Origin: an uncultured Bacteroidaceae bacterium
Lineage (GTDB): Bacteria > Bacteroidota > Bacteroidia > Bacteroidales > Bacteroidaceae
Direction: 5' to 3'
Assembly: GCA_904502185.1 (NCBI GenBank)
Contig: CAJGDX010000066.1
Coordinates: 1 to 12,289 of the forward strand
Length of the DNA: 12,289 bases
Under the pieces are notes generated by a model. It saw only the letters and a list, made by a program, of their open reading frames with translations. It made no database searches and was not told where the DNA came from. The translations under genes were made by a program, and so were the position numbers. Positions 1 through 7,958 of this stretch are shown here, piece by piece (position 1 is the stretch's first letter; each line of letters starts with the position of its first letter).

Positions 1-141
1 AAGAACTCATGGGGTCAGGGCGGTGCTTACAAAGGCATCTACTACGCTTCAAAAGCATTCGTTCGCTACAAGACTATGAACATTGTAGTACACAAGAACG
101 CTATTCCCAAGGCACTTCGCAAAAAACTCGGTATCAAGTAA
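1..141 (+). CDS. pepC: Aminopeptidase C / bleomycin hydrolase family cysteine peptidase, C-terminal fragment (5' end outside window)
   Basis: Only the last 46 residues are visible, in frame from base 1 to TAA at 139-141. The fragment opens with KNSWG, the block around the catalytic asparagine of papain-like (C1) peptidases, followed by a short Tyr-rich strand and the tail VVHKNAIPKALRKKLGIK. Such a tail just after the KNSWG block fits the C1B (PepC/bleomycin hydrolase) family, whose members are cytoplasmic or periplasmic aminopeptidases forming hexamers. The active-site Cys and His lie upstream of the window, so activity cannot be judged. A strong hairpin terminator follows 27 bp later, making this the last gene of its transcript. 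C1 peptidase membership is well supported; the exact subfamily is less certain. Confidence 0.8.
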   Translation, partial: KNSWGQGGAYKGIYYASKAFVRYKTMNIVVHKNAIPKALRKKLGIK

Positions 142-168
142 GAATAACCGACAGTACGAATAAATCTT

Positions 169-214
169 AAAAAGCGGGACTTTTTCGAAATATTTCGAAA
201 AAGTCCCGCTTTTT
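169..214. terminator. Perfect 22-bp inverted repeat, probable bidirectional intrinsic terminator
   Basis: Arms 169-190 and 193-214 are perfectly complementary around a 2-nt TA centre. The core is GCGGGAC/GTCCCGC, flanked by A-runs on the left and T-runs on the right, so RNA from the + strand would form a stable hairpin ending in U5. The symmetry gives the same structure on the minus strand. It ends the aminopeptidase C transcript and insulates recJ. Confidence 0.9.
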
Positions 215-228
215 AACAGCATTTTTTA

Positions 229-236
229 TAACTTTA
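229..236 (+). promoter_or_regulatory. Possible -7 element of the recJ operon promoter
   Basis: TAACTTTA matches 7 of 8 positions of the Bacteroidota -7 consensus TAnnTTTG. No TTTG/TTG lies 19-21 nt upstream, because that region is the right arm of the preceding terminator, so the call is weak. If used, transcription would start near 243 and the recJ leader would be about 90 nt, including the hairpin at 278-295. Confidence 0.35.
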
Positions 237-277
237 CAAATTGAAATGCTGTGCAACAACCAAAACAGCACCAAAGT

Positions 278-295
278 CGGCTGATTTTTCAGCCG
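278..295 (+). other. Small hairpin in the recJ 5' leader
   Basis: CGGCTGA (278-284) and TCAGCCG (289-295) pair perfectly across a TTTT loop, 35 bp upstream of the recJ start. There is no T-tract after it, so it is not a canonical terminator. It may stabilise the leader or be incidental; no known RNA family was recognised. Confidence 0.45.
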
Positions 296-330
296 CAACC
301 ACTTGTAAGATAAAAAGATAACAATATATA

Positions 331-2073
331 ATGGGCCAAAAATGGAACTACCAACCTCCGACAAGCAAACAGAAAGAGGAAGCCAAACGCCTCTCGGAAG
401 AGTTAGACATTAGTCCCATCCTTTGCGGCCTCCTCATACAGCGAGGAATAAAGAGCGCAGCCGAGGCGAAACAATTCTTTCGCCCCAAGCTGAGCAACCT
501 GCACGACCCGTTCCTGATGAACGACATGGACGTGGCAGTGGAAAGGCTCAACAAAGCCTTAGGACGCAAAGAACGCATTCTGGTATACGGAGACTACGAC
601 GTCGACGGAACGACTGCGGTTGCATTGGTATACAAGTTCCTGCAACAGTTCTCGCTTAACATCGACTACTACATTCCCGACAGAAACGAAGATGGATACG
701 GCATCTCAAAGCGCGGAGTAGATTACGCCCACTCGACGGGAGTAAAACTGATAATCGTTCTCGATTGCGGAATAAAGGCAATCGAGGAGATAGCCTATGC
801 CAAAGAAAAAGGCATAGACTTCATCGTGTGCGACCACCACGTACCCGACGAAAAGATGCCATGTGCCGTAGCCATTCTCAACCCCAAACGTCCCGATTCG
901 ACCTACCCCTACCCTCACCTGTCGGGCTGCGGAGTAGGATTCAAGTTCATGCAGGCCTTTGCACAGGACAACGGCATACCTGCCGAGCAGTTGTATAACC
1001 TGCTCGACCTTGTGGCAGTAAGCATCGCATCGGACCTTGTCCCCAATATGGGCGAGAACCGTATACTCTCGTACCATGGCATCAAGCAGCTGAACCACAA
1101 TGCCAGCACCGGCCTCAAAGCCATCATACAGGTGTGCGGACTGCGTGAAAAAGAGATAACCATCAACGACATCATATTCAAGATAGGCCCACGCATAAAC
1201 GCATCGGGACGCATACAGCAAGGTAAAGTAGCAGTTGACCTGCTCATCGAAACCAACCTGTCGGCAGCCCTTGCCATGAGCGAGCAGATAAACGAATACA
1301 ACGAGACCCGCAAGGACCTTGACAAGAGCATGACCGAAGAGGCCAACCGCATAGTGGCGGAGCTTGAAAACTTCGACGAGAAGCGCGCCATCGTCATCTT
1401 CAACGAAAAGTGGCACAGAGGCGTGATAGGAATAGTTGCCTCACGACTGACCGAGGTCTACCATCGTCCCGCAGTGGTAATGACCTGCACCGACGAAATG
1501 GCAACAGGCTCGGCACGTTCAGTGTCGGGATTCGATGTGTACAAAGCCATCGAAAGTTGCCGTCCGCTGCTGGAGAACTTCGGCGGCCACACCTATGCAG
1601 CAGGTTTTTCACTGCTTGTGAAGAACATTCCGGAATTCAAAAAGAGATTCGAGGAGTATGTAGCAGAGAACATACGCCCCGAACAGCGCGACTCGACAAT
1701 AGAGATTGAAGCAATACTCGACTTCCGCGATATAACACGCAAGTTCTTCAACGATCTGAAGAAGTTCAGTCCCCACGGACCGGACAATCCCAAACCCATC
1801 TTCTGCACATACGGAGTATACGACTATGGCACCAGTAAAGTTGTGGGACGCAAACAGGAGCATATAAAGCTGGAGCTTGTCGACAACAAGTCAAGCAATG
1901 TCATCAACGGAATTGCATTCGGACAGAGCCAGCAGGCACGATACATAAAATCGAAACAGTCGTTCGACATTTGCTACACACTGGAGGACAACACCTACAA
2001 GCATGGCGAAGTACAATTGCAGATAGAGAGCATCCATCCACAAAAGAAAGTAACGGAAAAGAAGCAACTATGA
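331..2073 (+). CDS. recJ: Single-stranded-DNA-specific 5'-3' exonuclease RecJ
   Basis: This 580-residue protein has the DHH phosphoesterase layout of RecJ. Motif I is DYDVDG (D88, D90, D92), followed by LDCG (D145) and the DHH triad (D168-H169-H170), which bind the catalytic Mn/Mg ions. The DHHA1 domain follows, with GPRINASGRI and the GGH motif at 418-420 (FGGHTYAAGF). The last 120 or so residues fit the OB-like DNA-binding domain. Length matches the family (about 570-580). RecJ degrades 5'-ended single strands in RecFOR recombination, mismatch repair and base-excision repair in the cytoplasm. The ATG at 331 has no Shine-Dalgarno but sits after an AT-rich stretch, which is usual in Bacteroidota. 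It is the first gene of a coupled unit; its TGA overlaps the recQ ATG. No key residue is missing. Confidence 0.97.
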   Translation: MGQKWNYQPPTSKQKEEAKRLSEELDISPILCGLLIQRGIKSAAEAKQFFRPKLSNLHDPFLMNDMDVAVERLNKALGRKERILVYGDYDVDGTTAVALVYKFLQQFSLNIDYYIPDRNEDGYGISKRGVDYAHSTGVKLIIVLDCGIKAIEEIAYAKEKGIDFIVCDHHVPDEKMPCAVAILNPKRPDSTYPYPHLSGCGVGFKFMQAFAQDNGIPAEQLYNLLDLVAVSIASDLVPNMGENRILSYHGIKQLNHNASTGLKAIIQVCGLREKEITINDIIFKIGPRINASGRIQQGKVAVDLLIETNLSAALAMSEQINEYNETRKDLDKSMTEEANRIVAELENFDEKRAIVIFNEKWHRGVIGIVASRLTEVYHRPAVVMTCTDEMATGSARSVSGFDVYKAIESCRPLLENFGGHTYAAGFSLLVKNIPEFKKRFEEYVAENIRPEQRDSTIEIEAILDFRDITRKFFNDLKKFSPHGPDNPKPIFCTYGVYDYGTSKVVGRKQEHIKLELVDNKSSNVINGIAFGQSQQARYIKSKQSFDICYTLEDNTYKHGEVQLQIESIHPQKKVTEKKQL

Positions 2074-3983
2074 AAAATCGCGAAGCCCAACAAGACATAT
2101 ACAGCAAAATTCTGAAAGAATATTGGGGCTTCGACGATTTTCGCGGCATACAGCGCGAGATAATAACCAGTATAGGCGAAGGGCGCGACACATTGGGACT
2201 GATGCCGACAGGAGGCGGAAAGAGTATCACCTTTCAGGTTCCATCACTTGCCCGCCAGGGGCTTTGTCTTGTGATAACCCCACTGATAGCCCTGATGAAA
2301 GACCAGGTGGCAAACCTGCGCAGCCGCAACATAAAGGCAGCAGCCATCTACTCGGGCATGAAGCATGCCGACGTCATCACCACACTCGAGAATTGCATCT
2401 TCGGCGACTACAAATTCCTGTACGTATCGCCCGAACGACTCACCTCAGAAATATTCCTGAAAAAGATACGCAAGATAGAGGTCACCCTCATCACCGTGGA
2501 CGAAGCCCACTGCATTTCGCAATGGGGGCACGACTTTCGCCCTGCCTATCGCCAAATTTCGCAGATACGCACACTCTTCCCATCTGCCCCCGTGCTTGCA
2601 CTTACCGCAACAGCCACAGCAGAGGTCATAACAGACATTCAGCAACAGTTGTCGTTCAAAGAGGCGAATGTCTACCGGATGAGTTTCGAGCGCAAGAACC
2701 TCACCTACATTGTCCGCAACACAGAGAACAAGGCACAGGAACTGCTGCATATCCTCAGCAAGGTAGAAGGTTCTGCCATCATATACACCCAAAACCGAAA
2801 AAAGACGCAGGAAGTAGCAGAATTCATATCAGCCAACGGCATCACAGCAGAATACTACCATGCAGGGCTCAGCGCAACCGTCAAAGACGAACGCGAAGAG
2901 CGATGGAAAAGCGGCAAATCACGTGTAATGGTCGCAACCAACGCTTTTGGCATGGGCATAGACAAGCCCGATGTACGCCTGGTGATACACACCGACCTGC
3001 CAAGCTCGATAGAGGCATATTTTCAGGAGGCGGGACGCGCAGGACGCGACGGCAACCGCGCCTATGCCGTAGCACTTTACAACAGCGCCGACAACCGTAC
3101 CCTCAAAAAGAGGATAAGCGACAACTTCCCCGACAAAGAGTACATCCGCAGCATATACGAACACATCTGCTACTACTACAAGATGGCACTGGGCGACGGC
3201 CTCAACTGCACGTTCGAGTTTTCGCTCAGCGACTTTTGCCGCGTCTACCATTTCCAGTCGTTGCAGACAGACAGCGCCCTGCGCATACTCACACGCATGG
3301 GCTATCTTGAATATGTCGAGGAGATGGAGTACGCATCGAGCATCAGATTCATCATCGGCCGCGACGAACTTTACCAGCTGCACGAAGGCAGCGCCGACAC
3401 CGAGCAGCTGATAACATCCATTCTGCGCACATATTGCGGAGTATTCAGCGACAGCGTCTACATTGACGAACGCCTGCTAAACAAAATAACAGGAATCACA
3501 CGCCATCGCATATACGAAATACTTGTAACACTGGCACAGCGTCGGGTAATAATGTTCAAACCATCGAAAAAAACCTCGCTGATAACATTCAGCCGCCAAC
3601 GTGTGCTGCCCGAAGAACTGAGATTCGAGAAGGAGGTATACGACGAGCGCAAAGAGTCCTTCGAAAAAAGAATACATGCGATGATGGAATATGCACTCCG
3701 CACCGACAAATGTCGCAGCAGCATACTGCTCGGCTACTTTGGCGAAAAGGAGGCAAACGACTGCAACACCTGCGACGTGTGTGTAGGCAACAAAGGCAAC
3801 AAAAGCCTTCAGGCAGCCGAAGCTGCAATAATGAAAATACTCGCTGACGGCAAGCCGCACGACCCATCTGAAATAGAATCGCTGCACCTGCCAAAGCCGG
3901 CGCTGAACGCTGTGCTTAGTCACCTCGCAAGCGAGGAGAAGATAGTTACCGACAACGGAAAGATAAAACTGAACTCACGATGA
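2070..3983 (+). CDS. recQ: ATP-dependent DNA helicase, RecQ family
   Basis: The start is taken at ATG 2070 (ATGA overlap with the recJ stop). The frame opens further upstream at 1971, but that extension lies inside recJ and does not resemble RecQ. The 637-residue product has Walker A TGGGKS (K51), DEAH (144-147), ALTATAT, and motif VI QEAGRAGRDG (319-328), so it is an SF2 3'-5' helicase. The C-terminal part differs from E. coli RecQ. Winged-helix-like segments occur at roughly 375-510. Four cysteines (C548, C565, C568, C571) resemble the RecQ zinc site but lie near the C-terminus. About 65 residues follow, with no full HRDC domain. This fits my memory of a common second type of RecQ in Bacteroidota. 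It probably works with RecJ in end resection. The product name is firm; the C-terminal domain boundaries are inferred. Confidence 0.95.
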   Translation: MKNREAQQDIYSKILKEYWGFDDFRGIQREIITSIGEGRDTLGLMPTGGGKSITFQVPSLARQGLCLVITPLIALMKDQVANLRSRNIKAAAIYSGMKHADVITTLENCIFGDYKFLYVSPERLTSEIFLKKIRKIEVTLITVDEAHCISQWGHDFRPAYRQISQIRTLFPSAPVLALTATATAEVITDIQQQLSFKEANVYRMSFERKNLTYIVRNTENKAQELLHILSKVEGSAIIYTQNRKKTQEVAEFISANGITAEYYHAGLSATVKDEREERWKSGKSRVMVATNAFGMGIDKPDVRLVIHTDLPSSIEAYFQEAGRAGRDGNRAYAVALYNSADNRTLKKRISDNFPDKEYIRSIYEHICYYYKMALGDGLNCTFEFSLSDFCRVYHFQSLQTDSALRILTRMGYLEYVEEMEYASSIRFIIGRDELYQLHEGSADTEQLITSILRTYCGVFSDSVYIDERLLNKITGITRHRIYEILVTLAQRRVIMFKPSKKTSLITFSRQRVLPEELRFEKEVYDERKESFEKRIHAMMEYALRTDKCRSSILLGYFGEKEANDCNTCDVCVGNKGNKSLQAAEAAIMKILADGKPHDPSEIESLHLPKPALNAVLSHLASEEKIVTDNGKIKLNSR

Positions 3984-4456
3984 AACAATACAGCGAACCC
4001 GAAGCACTGAACAAAGCTGCAGCCTACTGCACATTGACAGAAAGATGCACCGCCGAAGTCAATGCCAAGCTTATAGCATGGGGCATGGCGAGCGCAGCCC
4101 GACAGCGAATAATCGAGCGCCTCGTCGACGAAAAGTTCATTGACGAAAGACGATACTGCCGGGCCTTCGTCAACGACAAGATGCGCTTCAACCATTGGGG
4201 ACGCATAAAAATATCGGCAAAGCTCAAAGAGAAGGAGCTGCCAGCCGAAGAGATAGCCAATGCACTTGCCGGCATCGACGAAGAAGAGTATGCCGACATA
4301 TTGCAGAAAATATTAAAAAGCAAACGCCGTGAGATAGGAAAATCAGACGACTATCAGACAAGGCAGAAACTGCTGCGCTTCGCCACAAGCCGCGGATTCG
4401 AATACCCTCTCATTCTGAAACTATTGAAATTCGACCCAGATGAAATGGATTTCTGA
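3980..4456 (+). CDS. recX: Regulatory protein RecX
   Basis: The protein has 158 residues, typical for RecX, and is mostly helical. It contains the family's repeated three-helix units: an N-terminal block with YCTLTERCTAEV, a middle block with ERLVDEKFIDERRYCRAFV and NHWGRIKISAKLKEK, and a C-terminal block ending TSRGFEYPLILKLL. The D-x-x-R-Y-x-x-x-F segment and the downstream WG-x-x-x-I are the most recognisable RecX signatures. RecX binds RecA filaments and limits or remodels them. The ATG overlaps the recQ TGA (ATGA), and the 3' end overlaps comF by 17 bp, so its expression is probably tied to recJ and recQ. No recA is present in the window. Confidence 0.9.
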   Translation: MKQYSEPEALNKAAAYCTLTERCTAEVNAKLIAWGMASAARQRIIERLVDEKFIDERRYCRAFVNDKMRFNHWGRIKISAKLKEKELPAEEIANALAGIDEEEYADILQKILKSKRREIGKSDDYQTRQKLLRFATSRGFEYPLILKLLKFDPDEMDF

Positions 4457-5135
4457 CCTCATAGACATCATTTTTCCACGCAGTTGCGCGGTTTGCGGAA
4501 AGACACTGTCAGGTGGCGAAAAAGAGCTGTGCCTCAACTGCCTGATGGAGCTTCCGCGTACAGGCGCCTACATTGCCGACAACGAAATGGAGAAACAGTT
4601 CTATGGCATTCTTGCCATAGAACGTGCAGCATCATATATCAGTTACAGCAAAGGGTCGCCATACAACAACCTTATCCACCGAATAAAATATGACGACCGG
4701 CCGGAGAGTGGCACACGGATGGCAGCCGCAGCAGCGACAGAGCTGATGCAAGAGGGATTTTTCGAGAGAATAGACGTGATAATCCCACTACCCCTTTCCA
4801 AAAAGAAAAAGAGACAGCGCGGCTACAACCAATGCGATTATATAGCAAAAGGAATATCTAGCGTGACAGGCATTGCCATCGACACAAAAAGCGTCATACG
4901 ACACATTGCAAACGAGACACAGACTCACAAACGTCGCGACGAAAGATGGGAGAATGTACAGGGTATCTTCAGTGTCATCAACCCCGACGCACTTAACAAC
5001 AAGCACGTGCTTCTTGTGGACGACGTTCTGACTACCGGTGCGACAATCGCAAGTTGCGGCAATGCCATACTCGCAGGAGCCACCAATGTAAAGCTGAGCA
5101 TATTCACTCTGGCACGAGCAGGCAAAAGCATATAA
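4440..5135 (+). CDS. comF: ComF family protein (phosphoribosyltransferase fold)
   Basis: The protein has 231 residues. An N-terminal zinc-ribbon with C16-x2-C19 and C31-x2-C34 is followed by the ComF core: a short Lys/Arg-rich segment (LSKKKKRQRGYNQ) typical of the family, and the PRPP-binding loop VLLVDDVLTTGAT with acidic residues D194 and D195. ComF proteins are needed for DNA uptake during natural transformation in several bacteria, where they are thought to link incoming single strands to processing proteins; many non-competent species also carry them. The start lies 17 bp inside recX, giving a translationally coupled last gene. No clear terminator follows. Family assignment is firm; whether this organism is competent is unknown. 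Confidence 0.93.
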   Translation: MKWISDLIDIIFPRSCAVCGKTLSGGEKELCLNCLMELPRTGAYIADNEMEKQFYGILAIERAASYISYSKGSPYNNLIHRIKYDDRPESGTRMAAAAATELMQEGFFERIDVIIPLPLSKKKKRQRGYNQCDYIAKGISSVTGIAIDTKSVIRHIANETQTHKRRDERWENVQGIFSVINPDALNNKHVLLVDDVLTTGATIASCGNAILAGATNVKLSIFTLARAGKSI

Positions 5136-5165
5136 ACAAATAGACGCATCCAAGCTAAAAAGCAA

Positions 5166-5222
5166 CTCACTCACTTTGTACTATCAAGAAAATCAGCTAA
5201 TTTTGCACTATTGTCGAGTGAG
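5166..5222. repeat. 7-bp inverted repeat flanking the M64 gene promoter
   Basis: CTCACTC at 5166-5172 and GAGTGAG at 5216-5222 are exact reverse complements and bracket the promoter core at 5175-5205. The position suits an operator or a structural feature, but 7 bp separated by 43 bp can occur by chance. Confidence 0.3.
5175..5205 (+). promoter_or_regulatory. Bacteroidota-type promoter for the M64 peptidase gene
   Basis: TTTG at 5175-5178 lies 19 nt before TAATTTTG at 5198-5205, an exact match to the primary sigma factor consensus of this phylum (TTTG, 19-21 nt, TAnnTTTG). Transcription would start around 5212, leaving a leader of roughly 65 nt. Confidence 0.8.
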
Positions 5223-5275
5223 AGAAACATTTACAGGCAAAGCATAAAGCAAGAAACACAAAAGCAATATACACC

Positions 5276-6628
5276 ATGAAAAAAGTCTACACAATACTTT
5301 CATTGGCCCTGTTGATGGCAACAGGTTGCGCCACACAAACAAAAAACAGCGAACAGAGCAACGTCACAATCCTGCAAGAGGTGAAAGAGAGCAAAATAGA
5401 TTTTGACAAGTATTTCACAGGCAAGACCCTGCGTTTCGATTTTCATCACGCAGGCAACAGTACAACCGAGACCTACTACTACGACTGCATGAAGATGGAA
5501 GGCGACTGGGCAGGAAGCAAAAAGGCACTCATCAACCCATTCGGATACGGCGAACAGCTTTTCAGAATCATCGACAACAAGGAAAACAAGGTTATATATC
5601 AGAACAACTACTGCACCCTCTTCAACGAATGGCAGACAACAGCCGAAGCAGAAAAGACATCACGTTCGTACCCCGAAAGCGTCATATTCCCCTGTCCTAA
5701 AAACGACTTTACGATAGAAATCTATGCACGCAACAAAACAAGCAAGCTGTTCGAAAAACAATACAGCTACAACGCATCAATCAACGACTATAACATCACC
5801 CCCTTTGCAGCCGAATACGAATGTGTAGACATACACATAGGAGGCAGCATAGAAAACAGCCTCGACATAGTGCTGCTGCCCGACGGATTCACAGCCGAAG
5901 AGAAAGAGAAGTTCCTCGCATCGTGCCAGGCATGGCAGGATGCTCTGTTTGGCTACTCACCCTTCGACAACAACAAACAGCGCATAAACATACGCGCAGT
6001 CTGGGCACCCTCGGCCGAGTCGGGCATCAGCATTCCCGGCAAGGGCGAATGGAAAAAGACACTGCTCGACTGCCGTTTCTACACATTCGGCAGCGAACGC
6101 TATCAGATGACCACAGAATTTCAGAAAGTCAGAGACGTAGCCTCTTCTGCCCCCTACGAAAGCATCTTCATTCTCACCAACAGCGACAAATATGGCGGTG
6201 GCGGCATCTACAACTATTACGGACTCGGCTCGGCAGGTAAAACAGGAAAGACAGGCGAAGTCTACGTTCACGAATTCGGACACAGCCTTATGGGACTCGG
6301 CGACGAATATGTAGAAAAGGGCAACACGGTCAGCGCCCTCTACCCTGCCGGCAAAGAGCCATGGGAAGCAAACCTCACCACCTTCACCGACTTCGACAGA
6401 AAGTGGAAAGGAATGATTAAGGAGACAACTCCGGTGCCCACACCTGTCAACGACTCACTGCTGGCACTGCCCGACACACAATGGCCCATCGGTGCATACG
6501 AAGGAGGCGGATACCTTGAAAAAGGCATATACCGTCCATGGCCCAAATGTATGATGAACCAGCTTTACAATTTCTGCCCTGTATGTCAGGAGGCTATTGT
6601 AAAATATCTGGACTACATCTGCGAATAA
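5276..6628 (+). CDS. M64 (IgA peptidase) family zinc metallopeptidase, lipoprotein
   Basis: The 450-residue protein begins with a lipoprotein signal: KK, a hydrophobic stretch, then the lipobox ATGC with Cys at 18. The residues after Cys lack a strongly acidic surface-export motif, so the side of the outer membrane it faces is uncertain. Residues about 35-180 form an N-terminal beta-rich domain usual in Bacteroidota members. The catalytic domain carries HEFGHSLMGLGDEY, with zinc ligands H332 and H336, catalytic E333 and a likely third ligand in the GDEY segment (D343). A C-terminal block with C425, C434 and C437 (FCPVC) is also present. The family is named for a clostridial IgA protease, but gut Bacteroidales homologues are mostly uncharacterised, so IgA should not be assumed as substrate. 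It has its own promoter and is followed 20 bp later by an ATP-grasp-like gene. Confidence 0.92.
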   Translation: MKKVYTILSLALLMATGCATQTKNSEQSNVTILQEVKESKIDFDKYFTGKTLRFDFHHAGNSTTETYYYDCMKMEGDWAGSKKALINPFGYGEQLFRIIDNKENKVIYQNNYCTLFNEWQTTAEAEKTSRSYPESVIFPCPKNDFTIEIYARNKTSKLFEKQYSYNASINDYNITPFAAEYECVDIHIGGSIENSLDIVLLPDGFTAEEKEKFLASCQAWQDALFGYSPFDNNKQRINIRAVWAPSAESGISIPGKGEWKKTLLDCRFYTFGSERYQMTTEFQKVRDVASSAPYESIFILTNSDKYGGGGIYNYYGLGSAGKTGKTGEVYVHEFGHSLMGLGDEYVEKGNTVSALYPAGKEPWEANLTTFTDFDRKWKGMIKETTPVPTPVNDSLLALPDTQWPIGAYEGGGYLEKGIYRPWPKCMMNQLYNFCPVCQEAIVKYLDYICE

Positions 6629-6634
6629 TCAACA

Positions 6635-6640
6635 GGGAGG
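6635..6640 (+). promoter_or_regulatory. Strong Shine-Dalgarno before the ATP-grasp gene
   Basis: GGGAGG ends 8 nt before the ATG at 6649. A good Shine-Dalgarno is unusual here, since the other starts in the window have none or a weak one. It supports the ATG at 6649 and independent translation from the M64 message. Confidence 0.6.
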
Positions 6641-6648
6641 TCACATAA

Positions 6649-7851
6649 ATGAAACTATATATCTTCAATCCCGCCACAGACCTTGCGCTGGCAAACAACA
6701 GCGAGAATTATATGCCATCGGCAAAGGTCAAACAGATGGAACGGGACCTGGAGATGCTGCCCCTGTGGTACGCCGAGCCGGGAAGCACACTGCTGGCATC
6801 ATCAGTTGCAGACAAGGAGTACACCGACAAGCTACACACCCATTTCGGCATTGACACAACCATAACGACAGACCCGTCGAAACTGCCTGACGACACTGAA
6901 GTTTGCCCATGGGGATGGAACCCCACCTTGCGCAAACATCTGATAAACAGAGGTATGAGCGCACACCTGCTGCCCACACAGGAACAGATTGAGGAGTATC
7001 GAATATTGTCGGGGCGCAGCTACGACACACACATTCTGCAACAGATAGGCGACAACCACTTTGAAGCAATAATCGCAGACAAGGTAGAAGAGTGCCATGA
7101 ATATGCGACGCGCAACCCGCGCTGCATATTCAAAGCCCCATGGTCGGGCAGCGGCAAAGGACTGCTGTGGTGTTTCGGCAAATACGACGACAAGACAGAG
7201 GGATGGTTGAACAGAGTCATAAAAGAGCAGGGATATGTGATCGCAACACCCATATACGACAAGATACAGGACCTTGCCATTGAATACCACAGCGACGGAA
7301 AAGGGAATATCACATTTGTCGGATATTCACTATTCACCACCAACACCAAGGGAGCATACTCCGGCAACATACTGCAATCAACAGCCATGCACCGCACCGA
7401 AATATCGCAGCATATACCTTTGGAGGAGCTTGACAACGTCGACGCAAGGCTAAGAAAAGCATTAAGCGACATTTACGGAGAGAAATACCGCGGATACATA
7501 GGTGTAGACATGATAATATGCCGTACAGACAACGGTAACAGACTACACCCATGCGTCGAGGTAAACATGCGCATGAACATGGGAGTTGTAAGCACAATTC
7601 TTGCCGAAAGATACCTTGCCAATGGCGTGCGCGGACACTTCTCCATTGATTACCACCCGACAAACGAAGCACTGCAAGAGAGCCACAGACGCATGACCGA
7701 AGAGTATCCGCTGAATATAAACAACAGACGCATACTATCGGGATATATGCCGCTGACACCCATCACAGCCAACAGCAACTACATTGCATATATAAAAACC
7801 GGGCAGCAGAGAGAGAACAACTACAAAAAGCAAAAAAATCTTTCCGAATAA
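6649..7851 (+). CDS. Uncharacterised ATP-grasp fold protein
   Basis: I do not recognise a named gene. The 400-residue protein has no signal peptide or membrane segment, so it is probably cytoplasmic. The N-terminus (MKLYIFNPATDLALANN) looks like the first strand and loop of a pre-ATP-grasp domain. The nucleotide-binding part is suggested by IFKAPWSGSGKG (K162, glycine-rich loop 167-171). The metal site is suggested by GYIGVDMII (D287) followed by CVEVNMRMNMG (E304, N306), matching the D...E-x-N pattern of ATP-grasp ligases. Such enzymes join a carboxylate to an amine or thiol through an acyl-phosphate; the substrate here cannot be read from the sequence. It lies 20 bp after the M64 gene and is probably co-transcribed. 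Its stop overlaps the upstream edge of the next promoter. The fold call is moderately confident; function is unknown. Confidence 0.75.
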   Translation: MKLYIFNPATDLALANNSENYMPSAKVKQMERDLEMLPLWYAEPGSTLLASSVADKEYTDKLHTHFGIDTTITTDPSKLPDDTEVCPWGWNPTLRKHLINRGMSAHLLPTQEQIEEYRILSGRSYDTHILQQIGDNHFEAIIADKVEECHEYATRNPRCIFKAPWSGSGKGLLWCFGKYDDKTEGWLNRVIKEQGYVIATPIYDKIQDLAIEYHSDGKGNITFVGYSLFTTNTKGAYSGNILQSTAMHRTEISQHIPLEELDNVDARLRKALSDIYGEKYRGYIGVDMIICRTDNGNRLHPCVEVNMRMNMGVVSTILAERYLANGVRGHFSIDYHPTNEALQESHRRMTEEYPLNINNRRILSGYMPLTPITANSNYIAYIKTGQQRENNYKKQKNLSE

Positions 7852-7852
7852 T

Positions 7853-7883
7853 TTTGCCAAATAAAAGAAAAGAGCTATCTTTG
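7853..7883 (+). promoter_or_regulatory. Bacteroidota-type promoter for rpmE2
   Basis: TTTG at 7853-7856 lies 19 nt before TATCTTTG at 7876-7883, an exact match to the phylum's housekeeping consensus. The -33 box begins 2 nt after the stop of the preceding gene. Predicted start is near 7890, giving an AT-rich leader of about 70 nt that could hold ribosomal-protein feedback control; no known motif was recognised. Confidence 0.85.
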
Positions 7884-7958
7884 CACCCTGTTAAGCCATT
7901 ACACATTTTTTATTAGTTACCAAACTTTTAGAAATTATAAAAAATAACATAACCAACC

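Noticed and set aside
706..1416. 236-codon minus-strand ORF inside recJ
   Set aside because: It is antisense to well-conserved RecJ motifs and resembles no protein family; it is a codon-composition shadow.
1971..2069. Upstream extension of the recQ frame (33 codons before ATG 2070)
   Set aside because: It lies wholly within recJ, does not resemble RecQ, and the ATGA overlap gives a better start.
2123..3310. 395-codon ORF in another + frame of recQ
   Set aside because: The product is low-complexity, rich in Arg, His and Pro, typical of a shifted frame of a real gene.
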